Shown here: one piece after another, positions 8,102 to 17,073 of the stretch
Layout: every line of letters starts with the position of its first letter
How positions within the stretch are numbered: position 1 is the stretch's first letter
Origin: Dehalococcoidia bacterium
GTDB taxonomy: Bacteria; Chloroflexota; Dehalococcoidia; Lucifugimonadales; Lucifugimonadaceae
Length of the DNA stretch: 64,000 bases
NCBI GenBank assembly: GCA_009693115.1
Contig: SHXW01000012.1
Coordinates: 1-64,000 of the forward strand
Reading direction: 5' to 3'
Notes under the pieces: model-generated
What the model was told of the DNA's origin: nothing
Seen by the model: the letters and a program-made list of their open reading frames with translations, nothing else
The model's database searches: none
Program-made: the position numbers and the translations under genes

Positions 8102-9289
8102 CTAGTCCGGGTCCTTGGCGTTATTGCTGACTGAGCGGGCCTTCGCGGCTTGGTCCACCCGCATCTCAAACTTGGTGTCCAGAGCCTGCAGGGTGTCCAT
8201 GATGCCCGTGTATGCCAACTCGGTCTTGGAGGCCATCGTCACACCGAAGAAACCCTGGCGGCGGAACTCGATGGCCTTCTCCTGAACCTTGAGGCGCACA
8301 TAGTCCCAAGAGTTCCCGGCGAAGAAATCCACCATGTTGTGCGAGAACCTGCCGTTCTTGTCCATCGAAAAGCCCAGGGCCGAAACGATGGGGAGGCAGT
8401 ACGGGCCGGTGACGGGCGTGTTGATGGCCACTGGCATGATCGGCATGTTGTGCGAGCCGCGGCAGTCGCCTGTGATGATCTGTTGGATCATGGCGAAAGG
8501 CTCCACCATTTCCTCGGGTGCGGGGAAGATGGACTGCACACGCACTACGGCTACCGGGTCATCCTTGCCTGTGTACTTGCCTGCGACGTTGTGCAGCCTG
8601 GTCGCGGCGACAGATACAAACTGTTCGTCTGGGTAGACGCGCGAATGGACTGCTTCGATGGCGAAGCGATCCTCATCGCGCAGGAGCGCTGCCAGATCCC
8701 ACACCTGCTCGGGCAGGTTCAACTTGATCACACGGTCGCTGTCTTTGCCCGAATGGTCCATGTCAATGACCGTGACGGTGAAGCCCTTGTGCAGCACAGG
8801 GCTGAGGAGCAATCCGCCGTTGTGCATGGGGTCAGCAAGTGTCAGATAGAACGGCAGGTTGTACATGCCGGGGGCGCACTTATCGCCGGCAAAGACCATG
8901 AACGCCTCGGCAGGCCGGTGCTTGGGCAGCAGGTCGAATGTGATCTCGGCTACCGCGGGGCCAGCGCCGCGCACGTTGCCGGATGGGGCGTCCACGAGCA
9001 GGTCTTGCCCGGCGCCGTAATTGCCTTCCTGCTTCGCCACCTCAGTGGCAGCCTTGAACGTGGCCCAGGCGAACTCGTGCACTTTCGCCGCCCCCGTGCC
9101 GTGCGTGTGCGACATGAGGAGGGCGATGTCATCCCCTGTGTACGTCACCATGCCATCTATCAGCATGCCGTTTTTCACCTGTGCGGCGACCATGTCCTTC
9201 GCCTTCTGGACCATCGCAGCGGAGGGGAGCGTGTGCCCGCCTATGGACCCCACGTCTGCTTTGATGACGCTGAACGTAACCTTTGCCAA
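8102..9289 (-). CDS. fbp: Fructose-1,6-bisphosphate aldolase/phosphatase (bifunctional)
   Basis: 395 residues matching the archaeal-type (class V) FBP aldolase/phosphatase. The N-terminus has TFSVIKADVGSIGGH, followed by YTGDDIALLMSHTHG and an FAGDKCAPGMYNLP stretch. Metal-binding Asp residues recur, and a C-terminal segment near FFAGNSWDYVR closes the enzyme. It makes FBP from triose phosphates and dephosphorylates it, a one-way gluconeogenic enzyme typical of Archaea and deep-branching bacteria. The start is TTG at 9289 with AGGAG 7 bp upstream. It implies growth on non-sugar substrates, in line with the peptide transporters nearby. Confidence 0.93.
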   Translation of the reverse strand: MAKVTFSVIKADVGSIGGHTLPSAAMVQKAKDMVAAQVKNGMLIDGMVTYTGDDIALLMSHTHGTGAAKVHEFAWATFKAATEVAKQEGNYGAGQDLLVDAPSGNVRGAGPAVAEITFDLLPKHRPAEAFMVFAGDKCAPGMYNLPFYLTLADPMHNGGLLLSPVLHKGFTVTVIDMDHSGKDSDRVIKLNLPEQVWDLAALLRDEDRFAIEAVHSRVYPDEQFVSVAATRLHNVAGKYTGKDDPVAVVRVQSIFPAPEEMVEPFAMIQQIITGDCRGSHNMPIMPVAINTPVTGPYCLPIVSALGFSMDKNGRFSHNMVDFFAGNSWDYVRLKVQEKAIEFRRQGFFGVTMASKTELAYTGIMDTLQALDTKFEMRVDQAAKARSVSNNAKDPD

Positions 9290-9472
9290 ATGTGTTCTCC
9301 TGCGTTAATCCGCCTCGATAAACAATCACTAGACGCCCTGAGCCTGACGGTAAGTTGTCAGATTCAAATGACGTGGCCGGAGCGGGGAAGTCCGGTCATG
9401 GCACTTCCGATCAGGCATTGTAGTGCAGCCAAACCACCGTTGCGTTAGCCGCCCGGTGGGGCGTACCACGTG

Positions 9473-10264
9473 CTACTTCCGCAACGCCTTCACGATCCCA
9501 TCGCAGGCCTGCATGTAGATCGTTGCGTCCACGTTGATCGAGAGGTACTGCACGCCGAGGTCGAGTAGCCACTTGCCCATTTCGGTGTCCTTGGCGTACG
9601 AACCAACGGCGCGGCCACGCTTGCGGGCCTTGTCTGTGGCCGCTTTCAGCGCCCGCTCCACCTTTGGTGACCGCACCTGCCCCGGCACACCAAGCGATTG
9701 CGATATGTCGTACGGCCCCAGAAACAGCACGTCTATCCCCTCCACCTCCATGATGTCCTCGAGGTTGTCCAGCCCACGCTTGCCCTCGATGTGGACGATC
9801 ACCGCTGTCTCGTCGTTCTGTCGGTCGGTGTGGTTCTTGCCTCCAGCTGCGCCGCCTTCCTTGAAATAGTTGCCAGCGCGGGTGAAGACCGAAAGCCCGC
9901 GCTCGCCGATGGGTGCATATTTGGCCGAGTTCACCACCCGCTCCCCGTCGGCGCGTACGTTGATCTGCGGCACTTGAACACCCTCAGAGCCTATGTCCAA
10001 AGCGCGCAGGATCAATCGTTCATCATTAGCGCCGACGCGGATGATCGGGGCGACGCCTGCGCCTTGCGCGGAGATCACTAGGTCAATGCAGGTCTCCATC
10101 GTCAGGGGCCCATGCTCGCTGTCCAGGATGCAGAAATCCATACCTGCATAACCCAGGGTCTCGACGAGCGTGCATGAAGGCACGATGACGAATGGCCCGA
10201 TGACCGTCTCGCCCTTCTGGAGCCGCTTCTTTAGCTGACCACGGTTCGTGTTCGGTGTTGGCAT
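9473..10264 (-). CDS. HpcH/HpaI-family aldolase
   Basis: 263 residues of the class II pyruvate aldolase family (2-keto-3-deoxy sugar acid or 4-hydroxy-2-oxo-heptanedioate aldolases). Motifs include GMDFCILDSEHGP (metal-binding acidic residue after the strand), the VQVPQINVRADGERVV helix, IVHIEGKRGLDNL (Glu ligand) and FLGPYDISQSLG. The enzyme cleaves 2-keto-3-deoxy acids to pyruvate and an aldehyde. The gene is minus strand, upstream of the FBP aldolase/phosphatase with a 183-bp gap, so co-transcription is plausible but not certain. The ATG at 10264 has a GGAGG-type site upstream. Confidence 0.88.
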   Translation of the reverse strand: MPTPNTNRGQLKKRLQKGETVIGPFVIVPSCTLVETLGYAGMDFCILDSEHGPLTMETCIDLVISAQGAGVAPIIRVGANDERLILRALDIGSEGVQVPQINVRADGERVVNSAKYAPIGERGLSVFTRAGNYFKEGGAAGGKNHTDRQNDETAVIVHIEGKRGLDNLEDIMEVEGIDVLFLGPYDISQSLGVPGQVRSPKVERALKAATDKARKRGRAVGSYAKDTEMGKWLLDLGVQYLSINVDATIYMQACDGIVKALRK

Positions 10265-10518
10265 ATGGGTCCTCCGGATTGAGTTAGGCTTTGTCTGATG
10301 AGGGTGGGGGCACGATACTCTTCACCCGGGTGTCGCAACCCCAGTCCGTGGGGCTCGGAGCGCATGGCGTCTGCTCCATCACTCTGCGATCCAGTACACC
10401 ACGGCTCTGTCAGCATCCTTTGGTAAACCATGCCCTGTGCCCTTGCGGGTGCGGGCTTGGGAGAAGGTGTGGAGATGGCTCCTTCGCTAGGCAAGTTTAG
10501 CCACGGAAACGGTTCAGT

Positions 10519-11466
10519 GTGAAATCCCGCATAGTCTTCATAGGATCGGGCACATCGGAAGGCGTGCCTCGCGTCACATGTTTGACCAGGGAGTTTCCGG
10601 AATGCCCGGCTTGCCTTTCGGCCATGCGGCCCGGCTCGAAGGACCGTCGCCGCAACACGTCGCTGCTGATTCAAACTACCCGCCCGGGCCAGGCCTTCCC
10701 ATCCTCCCGTCGGGAGGGCGTGGAACTGAGGGCACAAGCGTCCCATGCACCGTCTGATGAAGGCGCCGCCCCGCCCGTACGCAATATCCTCATTGACGCT
10801 GGCAAGTTCTTTTACCAGTCGGCAATTGACCTCTTCCCAAAATTCAGCGTCCGCACTCTTGACGCCATAGTCCTTACACATGCCCACGCAGACGCTGCAG
10901 GCGGCCTCGATGACCTGCGTGACTGGACGAATAACAACCGCCAGCCCTCATTGCCCATTTATGTTCGGCCTGAGGATGTGCGGGACACCCTTTCTCACAC
11001 CGCGTTTTATCTGATCGACCGCGCCATGGCCACAAGCGGCGGTTCGATAGCCAAGTTGCAGTTCCTCGAAGTGGCGGACAAAGCCTTCGAAATTCATGGC
11101 CTACCGTTCACACCCTTGCCAGTCTGGCACGGTCGCCCGCACACGGCGAACGGCTACCGCTTTGGCGATGTTTGCTATATCCCCGACGTCAGCGAAATCC
11201 CGCCGGAGACGCGCTCCCTTGTAGAGGGCTGCGGCCTGCTCGTCCTGGACGCCCTGCGCCCCCTTCGCACCCACGGCTCGCACCTGACGCTTGAACAGGC
11301 CATCGAGGAAGTGCGGCGCCTTCGCCCCCAGCGAACGTTGTTCACGGGCATGTGCCACGACATAGTCCATGAACCCGTCGAGGCCGCCCTGCGCTGCCTC
11401 AGAGAGACGGACGGGCTCGAAGTGGGTCTCGCCTATGACGGCATGGCCCTCGACGTGGACCTTTGA
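10519..11466 (+). CDS. PhnP-like metallo-beta-lactamase hydrolase with palindrome-derived insert
   Basis: 315 residues. It starts KSRIVFIGSGTSEGVPRV, typical of the PhnP/YcbX-type phosphodiesterase branch, with a CxxC pair (CPAC) nearby. LTHAHADAAGGLDDLR supplies the HxHxD metal motif, and later His residues lie in VWHGRPH and FTGMCHD. Related enzymes act on cyclic phosphate esters. Residues 55-87 (10681-10779) form a low-complexity insertion coded partly by the palindrome CCTCCCGTCGGGAGG. It sits between the RRRNTSLLI and RNILIDAGKFF strands, where relatives have a tight turn. The start is GTG at 10519. Confidence 0.82.
   Translation: MKSRIVFIGSGTSEGVPRVTCLTREFPECPACLSAMRPGSKDRRRNTSLLIQTTRPGQAFPSSRREGVELRAQASHAPSDEGAAPPVRNILIDAGKFFYQSAIDLFPKFSVRTLDAIVLTHAHADAAGGLDDLRDWTNNNRQPSLPIYVRPEDVRDTLSHTAFYLIDRAMATSGGSIAKLQFLEVADKAFEIHGLPFTPLPVWHGRPHTANGYRFGDVCYIPDVSEIPPETRSLVEGCGLLVLDALRPLRTHGSHLTLEQAIEEVRRLRPQRTLFTGMCHDIVHEPVEAALRCLRETDGLEVGLAYDGMALDVDL
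10681..10779 (+). repeat. Palindromic repeat inside a coding region
   Basis: The 99-bp in-frame segment contains CCTCCCGTCGGGAGGG (10703-10718) and a following CTGAGGGC. This matches the design of the intergenic palindromes (hairpin then TGAGGG). It adds about 33 residues to the PhnP-like hydrolase without breaking the frame. Confidence 0.5.
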
Positions 11467-11531
11467 GGCGAACCGGAGTCAAGTGGGCAGCACAGTGGCT
11501 CGCTGGTATATCATCCCGTCCGCCTCATTTT

Positions 11532-11575
11532 TCTCCCCTCTCCTCTTGAGGGAGAGGGTCAGGACGAGGGGTCAC
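11532..11575. repeat. Dispersed palindromic repeat copy
   Basis: CCCTCTCCTCTTGAGGGAGAGGG hairpin (about 11536-11558) followed by GACGAGGGG. It lies in the 144-bp gap between the PhnP-like hydrolase and the alcohol dehydrogenase, and may also act as a terminator of the former. Confidence 0.6.
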
Positions 11576-11610
11576 AGCAAACTAGACACGACAATACAGG
11601 CAGGTCAAAT

Positions 11611-12702
11611 ATGCGCACGAAGGCAGCCATTTTTTACGCCCCGAAGCAGCCCATCAGCGTCGAAGAAGTGGATCTCAGAGGCCCGATGGTCGGTGAAGTC
11701 CTCGTCCGCGTCGCCGCCACAGGCGCCTGTCACTCGGACTATCACGTAGTTGACGGCCACAGCAAGGCCGCCATCACACCACTCGTCATGGGCCACGAGG
11801 CTTCAGGCGTCGTCGAGGAAGTAGGGCAGGGCGTTACCTGGTTCAAGCCTGGAGACCACGTCGTCTTCGCCATCCGCCCGATGTGCGGCAAGTGCAAATA
11901 CTGCACCACGGCTCGGCCCAACCTTTGCAACGGTATCAAGGCAAAGCCCGGCCACATGGTGGACGGCACCACCCGGTTCTCGAAACCCGATGGCACGACC
12001 CTGTACCATGGCCTCGCCACCTTTTCGCAGCACACCGTGGTTCCCGAGTGGAGTCTGGTCAAGGTCCGTCCCGATGTGCCTATCGATCGCCTGGCATCCA
12101 TCGGCTGCGCCGTCGTCACGGGCGTTGGAGCCGTCGTCAACACCGCTGAGGTCAAGGCTGGTTCTACCGTCGCTGTCTGGGGTTGTGGCGGCGTTGGCTT
12201 GAACGTCATCCAGGGCGCAGCCATCGCGGGGGCATCTCGCATCATCGCCATAGATGTGGCCGCCTCCAAGTTCGACTTCGCGAAGAAATTCGGCGCGACG
12301 GACACTGTTGACGCTTCGAAGAACGACCCTGTCAAGGCCGTAGTGGATCTGACCGACGGCGGCGCTGATTACACCTTCGAGGTCATCGGCAAGCCGCAAA
12401 CGGTGCGGCAGGCGTTTGAGGCTACCTGCCTCGGCGGGACGGCCTGCATGGTCGGTGTGCCACCTGAGGGCGGCGAGGTCAGCATTCCCATGCGGCCTCT
12501 ATTCTCGGACCGCAGGCTTATTGGTTCGTCAGCAGGCACAGGCCGGCCGCGAGTTGACTTTCCGTGGTACATCGAAATGTACCGGCAGGGCCGCCTCAAA
12601 CTCGACGAACTCCAGTCCCGAATCCGGCCTCTCTCCGAAATTAACGAAGCATTTCAGGACATGCTCTCTGGCGATGTTGCCAGGACAATCATCAAGCCGT
12701 AG
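11611..12702 (+). CDS. Zinc-dependent alcohol dehydrogenase (MDR superfamily)
   Basis: 363 residues with both zinc sites. The catalytic ligands are Cys in TGACHSDYH, His-Glu in VMGHEASG and Cys in SIGCAVVTG. The structural site is the four-Cys lobe CGKCKYCTTARPNLC. The Rossmann domain has VWGCGGVGLNVIQGA and Asp in IIAIDVAASKF, indicating NAD preference. This layout resembles class III/aryl-alcohol and NDMA-dependent alcohol dehydrogenases; the substrate cannot be deduced. The ATG at 11611 is preceded by a weak AGG-containing site. The nearest genes are unrelated, so it is probably a monocistron. Confidence 0.9.
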   Translation: MRTKAAIFYAPKQPISVEEVDLRGPMVGEVLVRVAATGACHSDYHVVDGHSKAAITPLVMGHEASGVVEEVGQGVTWFKPGDHVVFAIRPMCGKCKYCTTARPNLCNGIKAKPGHMVDGTTRFSKPDGTTLYHGLATFSQHTVVPEWSLVKVRPDVPIDRLASIGCAVVTGVGAVVNTAEVKAGSTVAVWGCGGVGLNVIQGAAIAGASRIIAIDVAASKFDFAKKFGATDTVDASKNDPVKAVVDLTDGGADYTFEVIGKPQTVRQAFEATCLGGTACMVGVPPEGGEVSIPMRPLFSDRRLIGSSAGTGRPRVDFPWYIEMYRQGRLKLDELQSRIRPLSEINEAFQDMLSGDVARTIIKP

Positions 12703-12844
12703 GGCCAGACCCATGTGCCGTCGCCTACGAATACCTGCCCGCCCCCAACGGACTAAATGGTTCTTGAACCTGTCTCCAATGTCACATAACTTGCGGAGCG
12801 GCATCTGAGCAAAAAGCGCAGAGATTGCGGCTGCTATACTTTTG

Positions 12845-13177
12845 ATGGTTCTAGATATCATGTCCGTCAGAAACTGGAGAACGACATTGCGAATAGTTGA
12901 CGCAAATATTGAAGACCTAAACCGTTCGACAAAGAGGGGTCGGGTCCGGTCGCCTGAAACGCAGCAGTTGATCTCGGTCATTGATGGTATGACGTCAGGA
13001 GTCGCGAAGGCGATCATGCTCGGTCCGGGCGACAACGCAAAAACATTCAAGGCCCGGATCGCATATGCCGGAAGACTGGCAGGCAAAAGGTTGCAGGTGG
13101 CTGTAGAAGCTGACCGTGTGCTCTTTGGCCTAAGCGACCGTCCCGCCCGCAAACGGCGGCGTGGTGGAAAGAAGTAA
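12845..13177 (+). CDS. Small hypothetical basic protein
   Basis: 110 residues, not recognised. The N-terminal half is predicted helical, with a QQLISVIDGMTSGVAKAIMLGPGDNAKTFKARIAYAG-like core that could pack as a small helical domain. The C-terminus is strongly basic (PARKRRRGGKK), hinting at nucleic-acid or membrane-surface contact. The ATG at 12845 or the one at 12860 could be the start; neither has a clear ribosome binding site. A strong hairpin terminator follows directly, supporting that this is a real transcribed gene. Confidence 0.5.
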   Translation: MVLDIMSVRNWRTTLRIVDANIEDLNRSTKRGRVRSPETQQLISVIDGMTSGVAKAIMLGPGDNAKTFKARIAYAGRLAGKRLQVAVEADRVLFGLSDRPARKRRRGGKK

Positions 13178-13192
13178 TATCAGGCTTGACGA

Positions 13193-13223
13193 AAAGTGGC
13201 CCCGGCTCAGCCGGGGCCACTTT
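13193..13223 (+). terminator. Strong perfect hairpin terminator
   Basis: 15-bp perfect arms (AAAGTGGCCCCGGCT and complement) around a single base, followed by TTGTTATT on the plus strand. It ends the 12845-13177 gene and shares its GGCCCCGGCT core with the hairpin at 7963-7997. Confidence 0.75.
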
Positions 13224-13380
13224 GTTATTAACCGTGTGATGGATTTCGGTCTGAAAACGGCAGCGACATCGAATTGTTTCAGCGGTCAAGCCCGACGCGA
13301 CGCCGCATCATCTGTAACTGCTTCCGTCGTTCCTGCCGCCTCGTCACTAGGGAGGCCGGGACTGGGAGAAGGGCAGTGAC

Positions 13381-14412
13381 CTACACGCGTATGCACGCTA
13401 CCCAGTGCTCCGGGCCTACTTCCCTGAGGGGTGGCACGTCGCCCTTGCAATCGTCGATGGCGATGGGGCAGCGCGTGTGGAACACGCACCCTGAAGGCGG
13501 ATTTAGGGGACTGGGGATGTCGCCCTTGAGTACGATGCGTTCCCTCTTGCGTTCAAGGACGGGGTCGGGCGCGGGCACGGCAGAGAGAAGAGCTTTCGTG
13601 TAGGGATGTAGCGGGTTCTTGTAGATCTCATCGCGGGTCGCTATCTCGACGATCTTGCCCAGGTACATCACTGCCACACGGTCAGAGATGTGACGTACCA
13701 CGGACAGGTCGTGGGCGATGAAGATATAGGCGAGGTTGAACTGCTCCTGCAGGTCCTGGAGCAGGTTGATGACCTGTGCCTGGATCGAGACGTCCAGGGC
13801 CGATACCGGCTCGTCCAGGACGATCAGGCTGGGCCGCGCGGCGAGGGCGCGGGCCACACCCAGGCGCTGCCTCTGTCCGCCGGAGAACTCGTGCGGGTAG
13901 CGGTTCGCCATAGCCGGGCTCAGTCCCACCACTTGTAGTAGCTCCGCCACCTTCTCCCTGTACTCCGCCTTGCTCGTGAAAAGGCGGTGGACGATCAGCG
14001 GCTCGCCGACGATGTTCCCCGCCGTCATGCGCGGGTTAAGCGAGCCGTAGGGGTCCTGGAACACTATGCCCATGCGCCGCCGCATCTTGCGGATGGCGTC
14101 CGGCTTCATAGTCGTGAGTTCCTGGCCCTCGAATGTCACCTTGCCCGCAGTGGGCTTCGTGAGCTGCAGGATGGCCCGCCCGGCTGTCGTCTTGCCGGAG
14201 CCGGACTCGCCCACCAGGCCGAGCGTCTCACCGTGCTTCAGGCTGAAGCCGATGCCGTCCACGGCCTTCACATGGCCCACGGTGCGCTGGAGGATGAACC
14301 CGCGGTTCACCGGGAAGTGCACCTTGAGCCCCTCTACTGCGAGCAGAGGCTGGCCGGATGTGACGTCGGCTTTTACGGGTGTAACAGTGGAGGCGTTCGT
14401 TGCCGTTGTCAT
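13381..14412 (-). CDS. Dipeptide/oligopeptide ABC transporter ATP-binding protein (OppF/DppF type)
   Basis: 343 residues. It has Walker A ([16 protein letters not shown]), Q-loop ([14 protein letters not shown]), signature [15 protein letters not shown], Walker B with catalytic Glu ([14 protein letters not shown]) and switch His in IAHDLSVV. The C-terminal oligopeptide-transporter domain has four Cys-spaced residues ([15 protein letters not shown]), typical of DppF/OppF. I trimmed the start to the ATG at 14412, which overlaps the oppD-like stop by 4 bp (ATGA), so the two are translationally coupled. It energises the upstream permease pair and perhaps the second set at 20215-24072, which has no ATPase genes. 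Confidence 0.93.
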   Translation of the reverse strand: MTTATNASTVTPVKADVTSGQPLLAVEGLKVHFPVNRGFILQRTVGHVKAVDGIGFSLKHGETLGLVGESGSGKTTAGRAILQLTKPTAGKVTFEGQELTTMKPDAIRKMRRRMGIVFQDPYGSLNPRMTAGNIVGEPLIVHRLFTSKAEYREKVAELLQVVGLSPAMANRYPHEFSGGQRQRLGVARALAARPSLIVLDEPVSALDVSIQAQVINLLQDLQEQFNLAYIFIAHDLSVVRHISDRVAVMYLGKIVEIATRDEIYKNPLHPYTKALLSAVPAPDPVLERKRERIVLKGDIPSPLNPPSGCVFHTRCPIAIDDCKGDVPPLREVGPEHWVACIRV

Positions 14413-15434
14413 ACCTTTGCCTTCTGCGCTGCCGGGCGCCGGGAAACTTTGGCGCTCTCCCAGCAGGCCGACCAGTGCTCCCTGCCTGCCTCGGTCAAAG
14501 TGGGGTCTTCCGCTCCGCATCGTTCGATGGCCCAATCGCAGCGGTCACGGAATGCACAGCCGGCTGGCAGATCCGCCATGTTGGGGATTTCTCCCCTGAT
14601 GGGCGCAAGACGGGTCTTCGCCGGCTCGTCTAGGCGTGGCACCGAGTTCAGCAGACCGACAGTGTACGGGTGCTTCGGAGAGCCGTAGATGTCATCGGAA
14701 CTGCCCATCTCGCGTATCTTGCCGGCGTACATCACGTTCACACGGTCGGCATAGCGGGCTACTACGCCAAGGTTGTGCGTGATGATGAGTAGGGCGGTAC
14801 CCAGCCGGCTCGTCAGATCCTGCATCAGCTCCAGTATCTGGGCCTGGATGGTCACATCAAGGGCGGTGGTGGCCTCATCGGCGATCAGGAGCTTGGGGTT
14901 GCAGCTCAGCGCGATGGCGATCATCACGCGTTGGCGCTGGCCCCCGGACATCTGGTGCGGGTAGTCCTTGAGCCTGGTGCGAGCGTCCGGGATTCCCACC
15001 ATGTCTAGCAATTCACCGGCGCGGTCCATGGCCTGTCGCTTGCTCATGTTCATGTGCAGTTCAAGGGCTTCGGTAAGTTGCCGCCCGATCGTCAGGACCG
15101 GGTTAAGTGAGGACATGGGCTCCTGAAAGATCATGCCGATGTCACGCCCGCGCACTTTGCGCATCTCCGAGTCGGAAAGCTTGAGCAGGTCGCGGCCCTT
15201 GAAGATGACTTCGCCCCCCACGATCCTTCCCGGCGGGTTCGGGATCAGGCGCATCAGCGTCAGGGCGGTCACGCTCTTGCCGCACCCTGATTCTCCAACA
15301 AGGCCCAGAGTCTCGCCCTCACGCAGGTCGAAGGTCACTCCGTCCACGGCGCGTACGACGCTGCTGGGCGAGTAGAAGTACGTTTTAAGGTCGCGTACTT
15401 GCAGGAGAGGTTCAACTGTCTGGCGTTCTGTCAT
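14409..15434 (-). CDS. Dipeptide/oligopeptide ABC transporter ATP-binding protein (OppD/DppD type)
   Basis: 341 residues. Walker A is [15 protein letters not shown], with Q-loop [12 protein letters not shown], signature [15 protein letters not shown], Walker [15 protein letters not shown] and switch His in [11 protein letters not shown]. The C-terminal cluster [15 protein letters not shown] is the oligopeptide-family extension, which in some relatives binds an Fe-S cluster. It is the partner of the ATPase that overlaps its 3' end. It is separated from the lipoprotein gene upstream by about 100 bp but probably belongs to the same minus-strand operon as the permeases. Confidence 0.93.
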   Translation of the reverse strand: MTERQTVEPLLQVRDLKTYFYSPSSVVRAVDGVTFDLREGETLGLVGESGCGKSVTALTLMRLIPNPPGRIVGGEVIFKGRDLLKLSDSEMRKVRGRDIGMIFQEPMSSLNPVLTIGRQLTEALELHMNMSKRQAMDRAGELLDMVGIPDARTRLKDYPHQMSGGQRQRVMIAIALSCNPKLLIADEATTALDVTIQAQILELMQDLTSRLGTALLIITHNLGVVARYADRVNVMYAGKIREMGSSDDIYGSPKHPYTVGLLNSVPRLDEPAKTRLAPIRGEIPNMADLPAGCAFRDRCDWAIERCGAEDPTLTEAGREHWSACWESAKVSRRPAAQKAKV

Positions 15435-15536
15435 TGTTTTTTCATCATGAGGTTTATTTCACCCCTCTCCTTGTCAGCCAACTCCGCTGGATGCCAGTCC
15501 TTCATGGGAATGCGATTTCTTGAACAAGTGCCAATG

Positions 15537-16163
15537 CTAGTACCCGCGCACAAGGCGGCAACCCTCGACCATCAAGAGGCGCTGCACTGGGTCCCATGAG
15601 GCGGCCTTGCCGGTCACGGCGTTCCGCCCGTCCGGAGTCATCCTGAGGAGCTCGGCTTCACTGATCTTTTCGAAGTGGCAGGTGACCGCTCCTGCGCCAG
15701 CCTTGAAGGTCACATACGGCTTGCCGGCGCCGTCACGCCCGGCGTCTCGCACATCCCCCTGGATCAGGAAAGACTTGCCGAGCAGGCCGGGGACCTTGTC
15801 CGGTTCATTGCGGAACGTCGCCTCAAGGTCGCGTGCCGGGATGCGTGGGAACTCTTGCACCGAAAGGTTGTCCACCAGCACGGAAGTCTGCTCTTCGCTC
15901 AAAGTCAGCGCCGGCGGCGTAGAAGTAGGCGTGCCGGAGGGAGGTGTGGGGGTGGACGTGGCCACGGCGAAGACGTTGGACCCCGGGACAAGCGACTGGC
16001 CGCCGGTGCCAACTCCGGTCATCACCGACCCTGCCCCCGGGGGCGCCAACGTGGGCGCCGCCGCAGTGGCAGCCGGGCTCCCTCCTCCGCACGCAGCCGA
16101 AAGCGCCACGCTGACGGCTGCCAGTGACAGGACAATCGTTGCAGTTGAGAACTTACGTCGCAC
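15537..16163 (-). CDS. Lipoprotein with OB-fold (tRNA_anti-like) domain
   Basis: 208 residues. The start is a GTG at 16163 (VRRKFST...), overlapping the permease 3' end by 11 bp. A signal peptide ends in a lipobox with LSAAC followed by Gly-Gly-Gly, then a long Pro/Thr/Ala-rich linker to about residue 85. The C-terminal domain (DLEATFRNEPDKVPGLL..., FLIQGDVRDAG..., VTCHFEKIS) resembles the small OB fold called tRNA_anti-like found in exported proteins. It is exported and lipid-anchored. Placed inside the transporter operon, it may assist substrate handling, but its function is unknown. Confidence 0.7.
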   Translation of the reverse strand: MRRKFSTATIVLSLAAVSVALSAACGGGSPAATAAAPTLAPPGAGSVMTGVGTGGQSLVPGSNVFAVATSTPTPPSGTPTSTPPALTLSEEQTSVLVDNLSVQEFPRIPARDLEATFRNEPDKVPGLLGKSFLIQGDVRDAGRDGAGKPYVTFKAGAGAVTCHFEKISEAELLRMTPDGRNAVTGKAASWDPVQRLLMVEGCRLVRGY

Positions 16164-17073
16164 CGCGCAACCTCGGGTCGAGCACATCTCTGAGGCCATC
16201 ACCAACAAGGTTGGCAGCTAGGACAGTTAGAGCTAGAAACAGGCCAGGGAAGAACGATATCCAGAAGTTGATGGTCACGTATTCCCGGCCAGCGGAGATG
16301 ATATTACCCCAGCTTGGGATGTATTCCGGCGTGCCGACACCAAGGAACCCCAGAGCGGCCTCCGTCAGAATCGCCCCGGCAAAGAACACAGAGGCCTGGA
16401 TGATCACCGGCGCGAGAGTATTGGGTGCTATGTGACGGAAAAGGACTCTGGGCATGGAGGCGCCTATGGCCCTCGCTGACTCAACATAGCTCCTCTCCCT
16501 CAGGCTCAACACAACGCCACGTACGACGCGCGTCATCCCGGGGGTATCAACGATGCAGATGACCAAGACGACGTTAAACAGACTCGACCCCAGCGTTGCG
16601 ACCAGCGCTAGTGCAAGAACGAGGGTAGGGAAGGACATCATCCCATCCATCACGCGCATCACCAGGTTGTCTGCGGTGCGGTTATATCCCACCGTTATAC
16701 CGATTGTCATCCCGATTACAGTTACTGATAACGCCACTGACACCGCCACAACCAGAGAGACCTTTGCGCCATGGAGAGTACGCGCATAAATATCCCTGCC
16801 AAGCCTGTCTGTCCCGAACCAGTGGCTCGCGGAAGGCTGTTCCAGCCTGTGCACGACCGCTAGAGCCTGTGGATCATATCTGGCGACGAGTCTGGCGCCC
16901 GGGGTGACCGTGATGATGGCGATGAGAGCCATTATGGTCAGGATCACTGTCCCGGCCAGCAGGTTGGGGTTCTTTCGCAATGCGCGGCCTGTGCCGCGCA
17001 TTCCTCGTCTCACCCTCACTCTGAACGAGGGTTCCATCAACGCTGTCCCGTGTCGTACTGCTGCGTGTGCCAT
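16153..17073 (-). CDS. Dipeptide ABC transporter permease (DppC/OppC type)
   Basis: 306 residues with an N-terminal cytoplasmic arm and six predicted membrane helices. The HWFGTDRLGRDIYARTLHGA motif is diagnostic of the DppC family, and the EAA loop ESARAIGASMPRVLFRHIAPN contacts the ATPases. The C-terminus ends with GDGLRDVLDPRLR, the conserved family ending. Its ATG overlaps the upstream permease stop by one base (TAATG), so translation is coupled. It forms the inner-membrane channel together with the DppB-type partner. Confidence 0.92.
   Translation of the reverse strand: MAHAAVRHGTALMEPSFRVRVRRGMRGTGRALRKNPNLLAGTVILTIMALIAIITVTPGARLVARYDPQALAVVHRLEQPSASHWFGTDRLGRDIYARTLHGAKVSLVVAVSVALSVTVIGMTIGITVGYNRTADNLVMRVMDGMMSFPTLVLALALVATLGSSLFNVVLVICIVDTPGMTRVVRGVVLSLRERSYVESARAIGASMPRVLFRHIAPNTLAPVIIQASVFFAGAILTEAALGFLGVGTPEYIPSWGNIISAGREYVTINFWISFFPGLFLALTVLAANLVGDGLRDVLDPRLRGAT

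Noticed and set aside
8150-9448. 432-residue plus-strand ORF opposite the FBP aldolase/phosphatase
   Set aside because: Shadow of a well-conserved gene; composition not protein-like.
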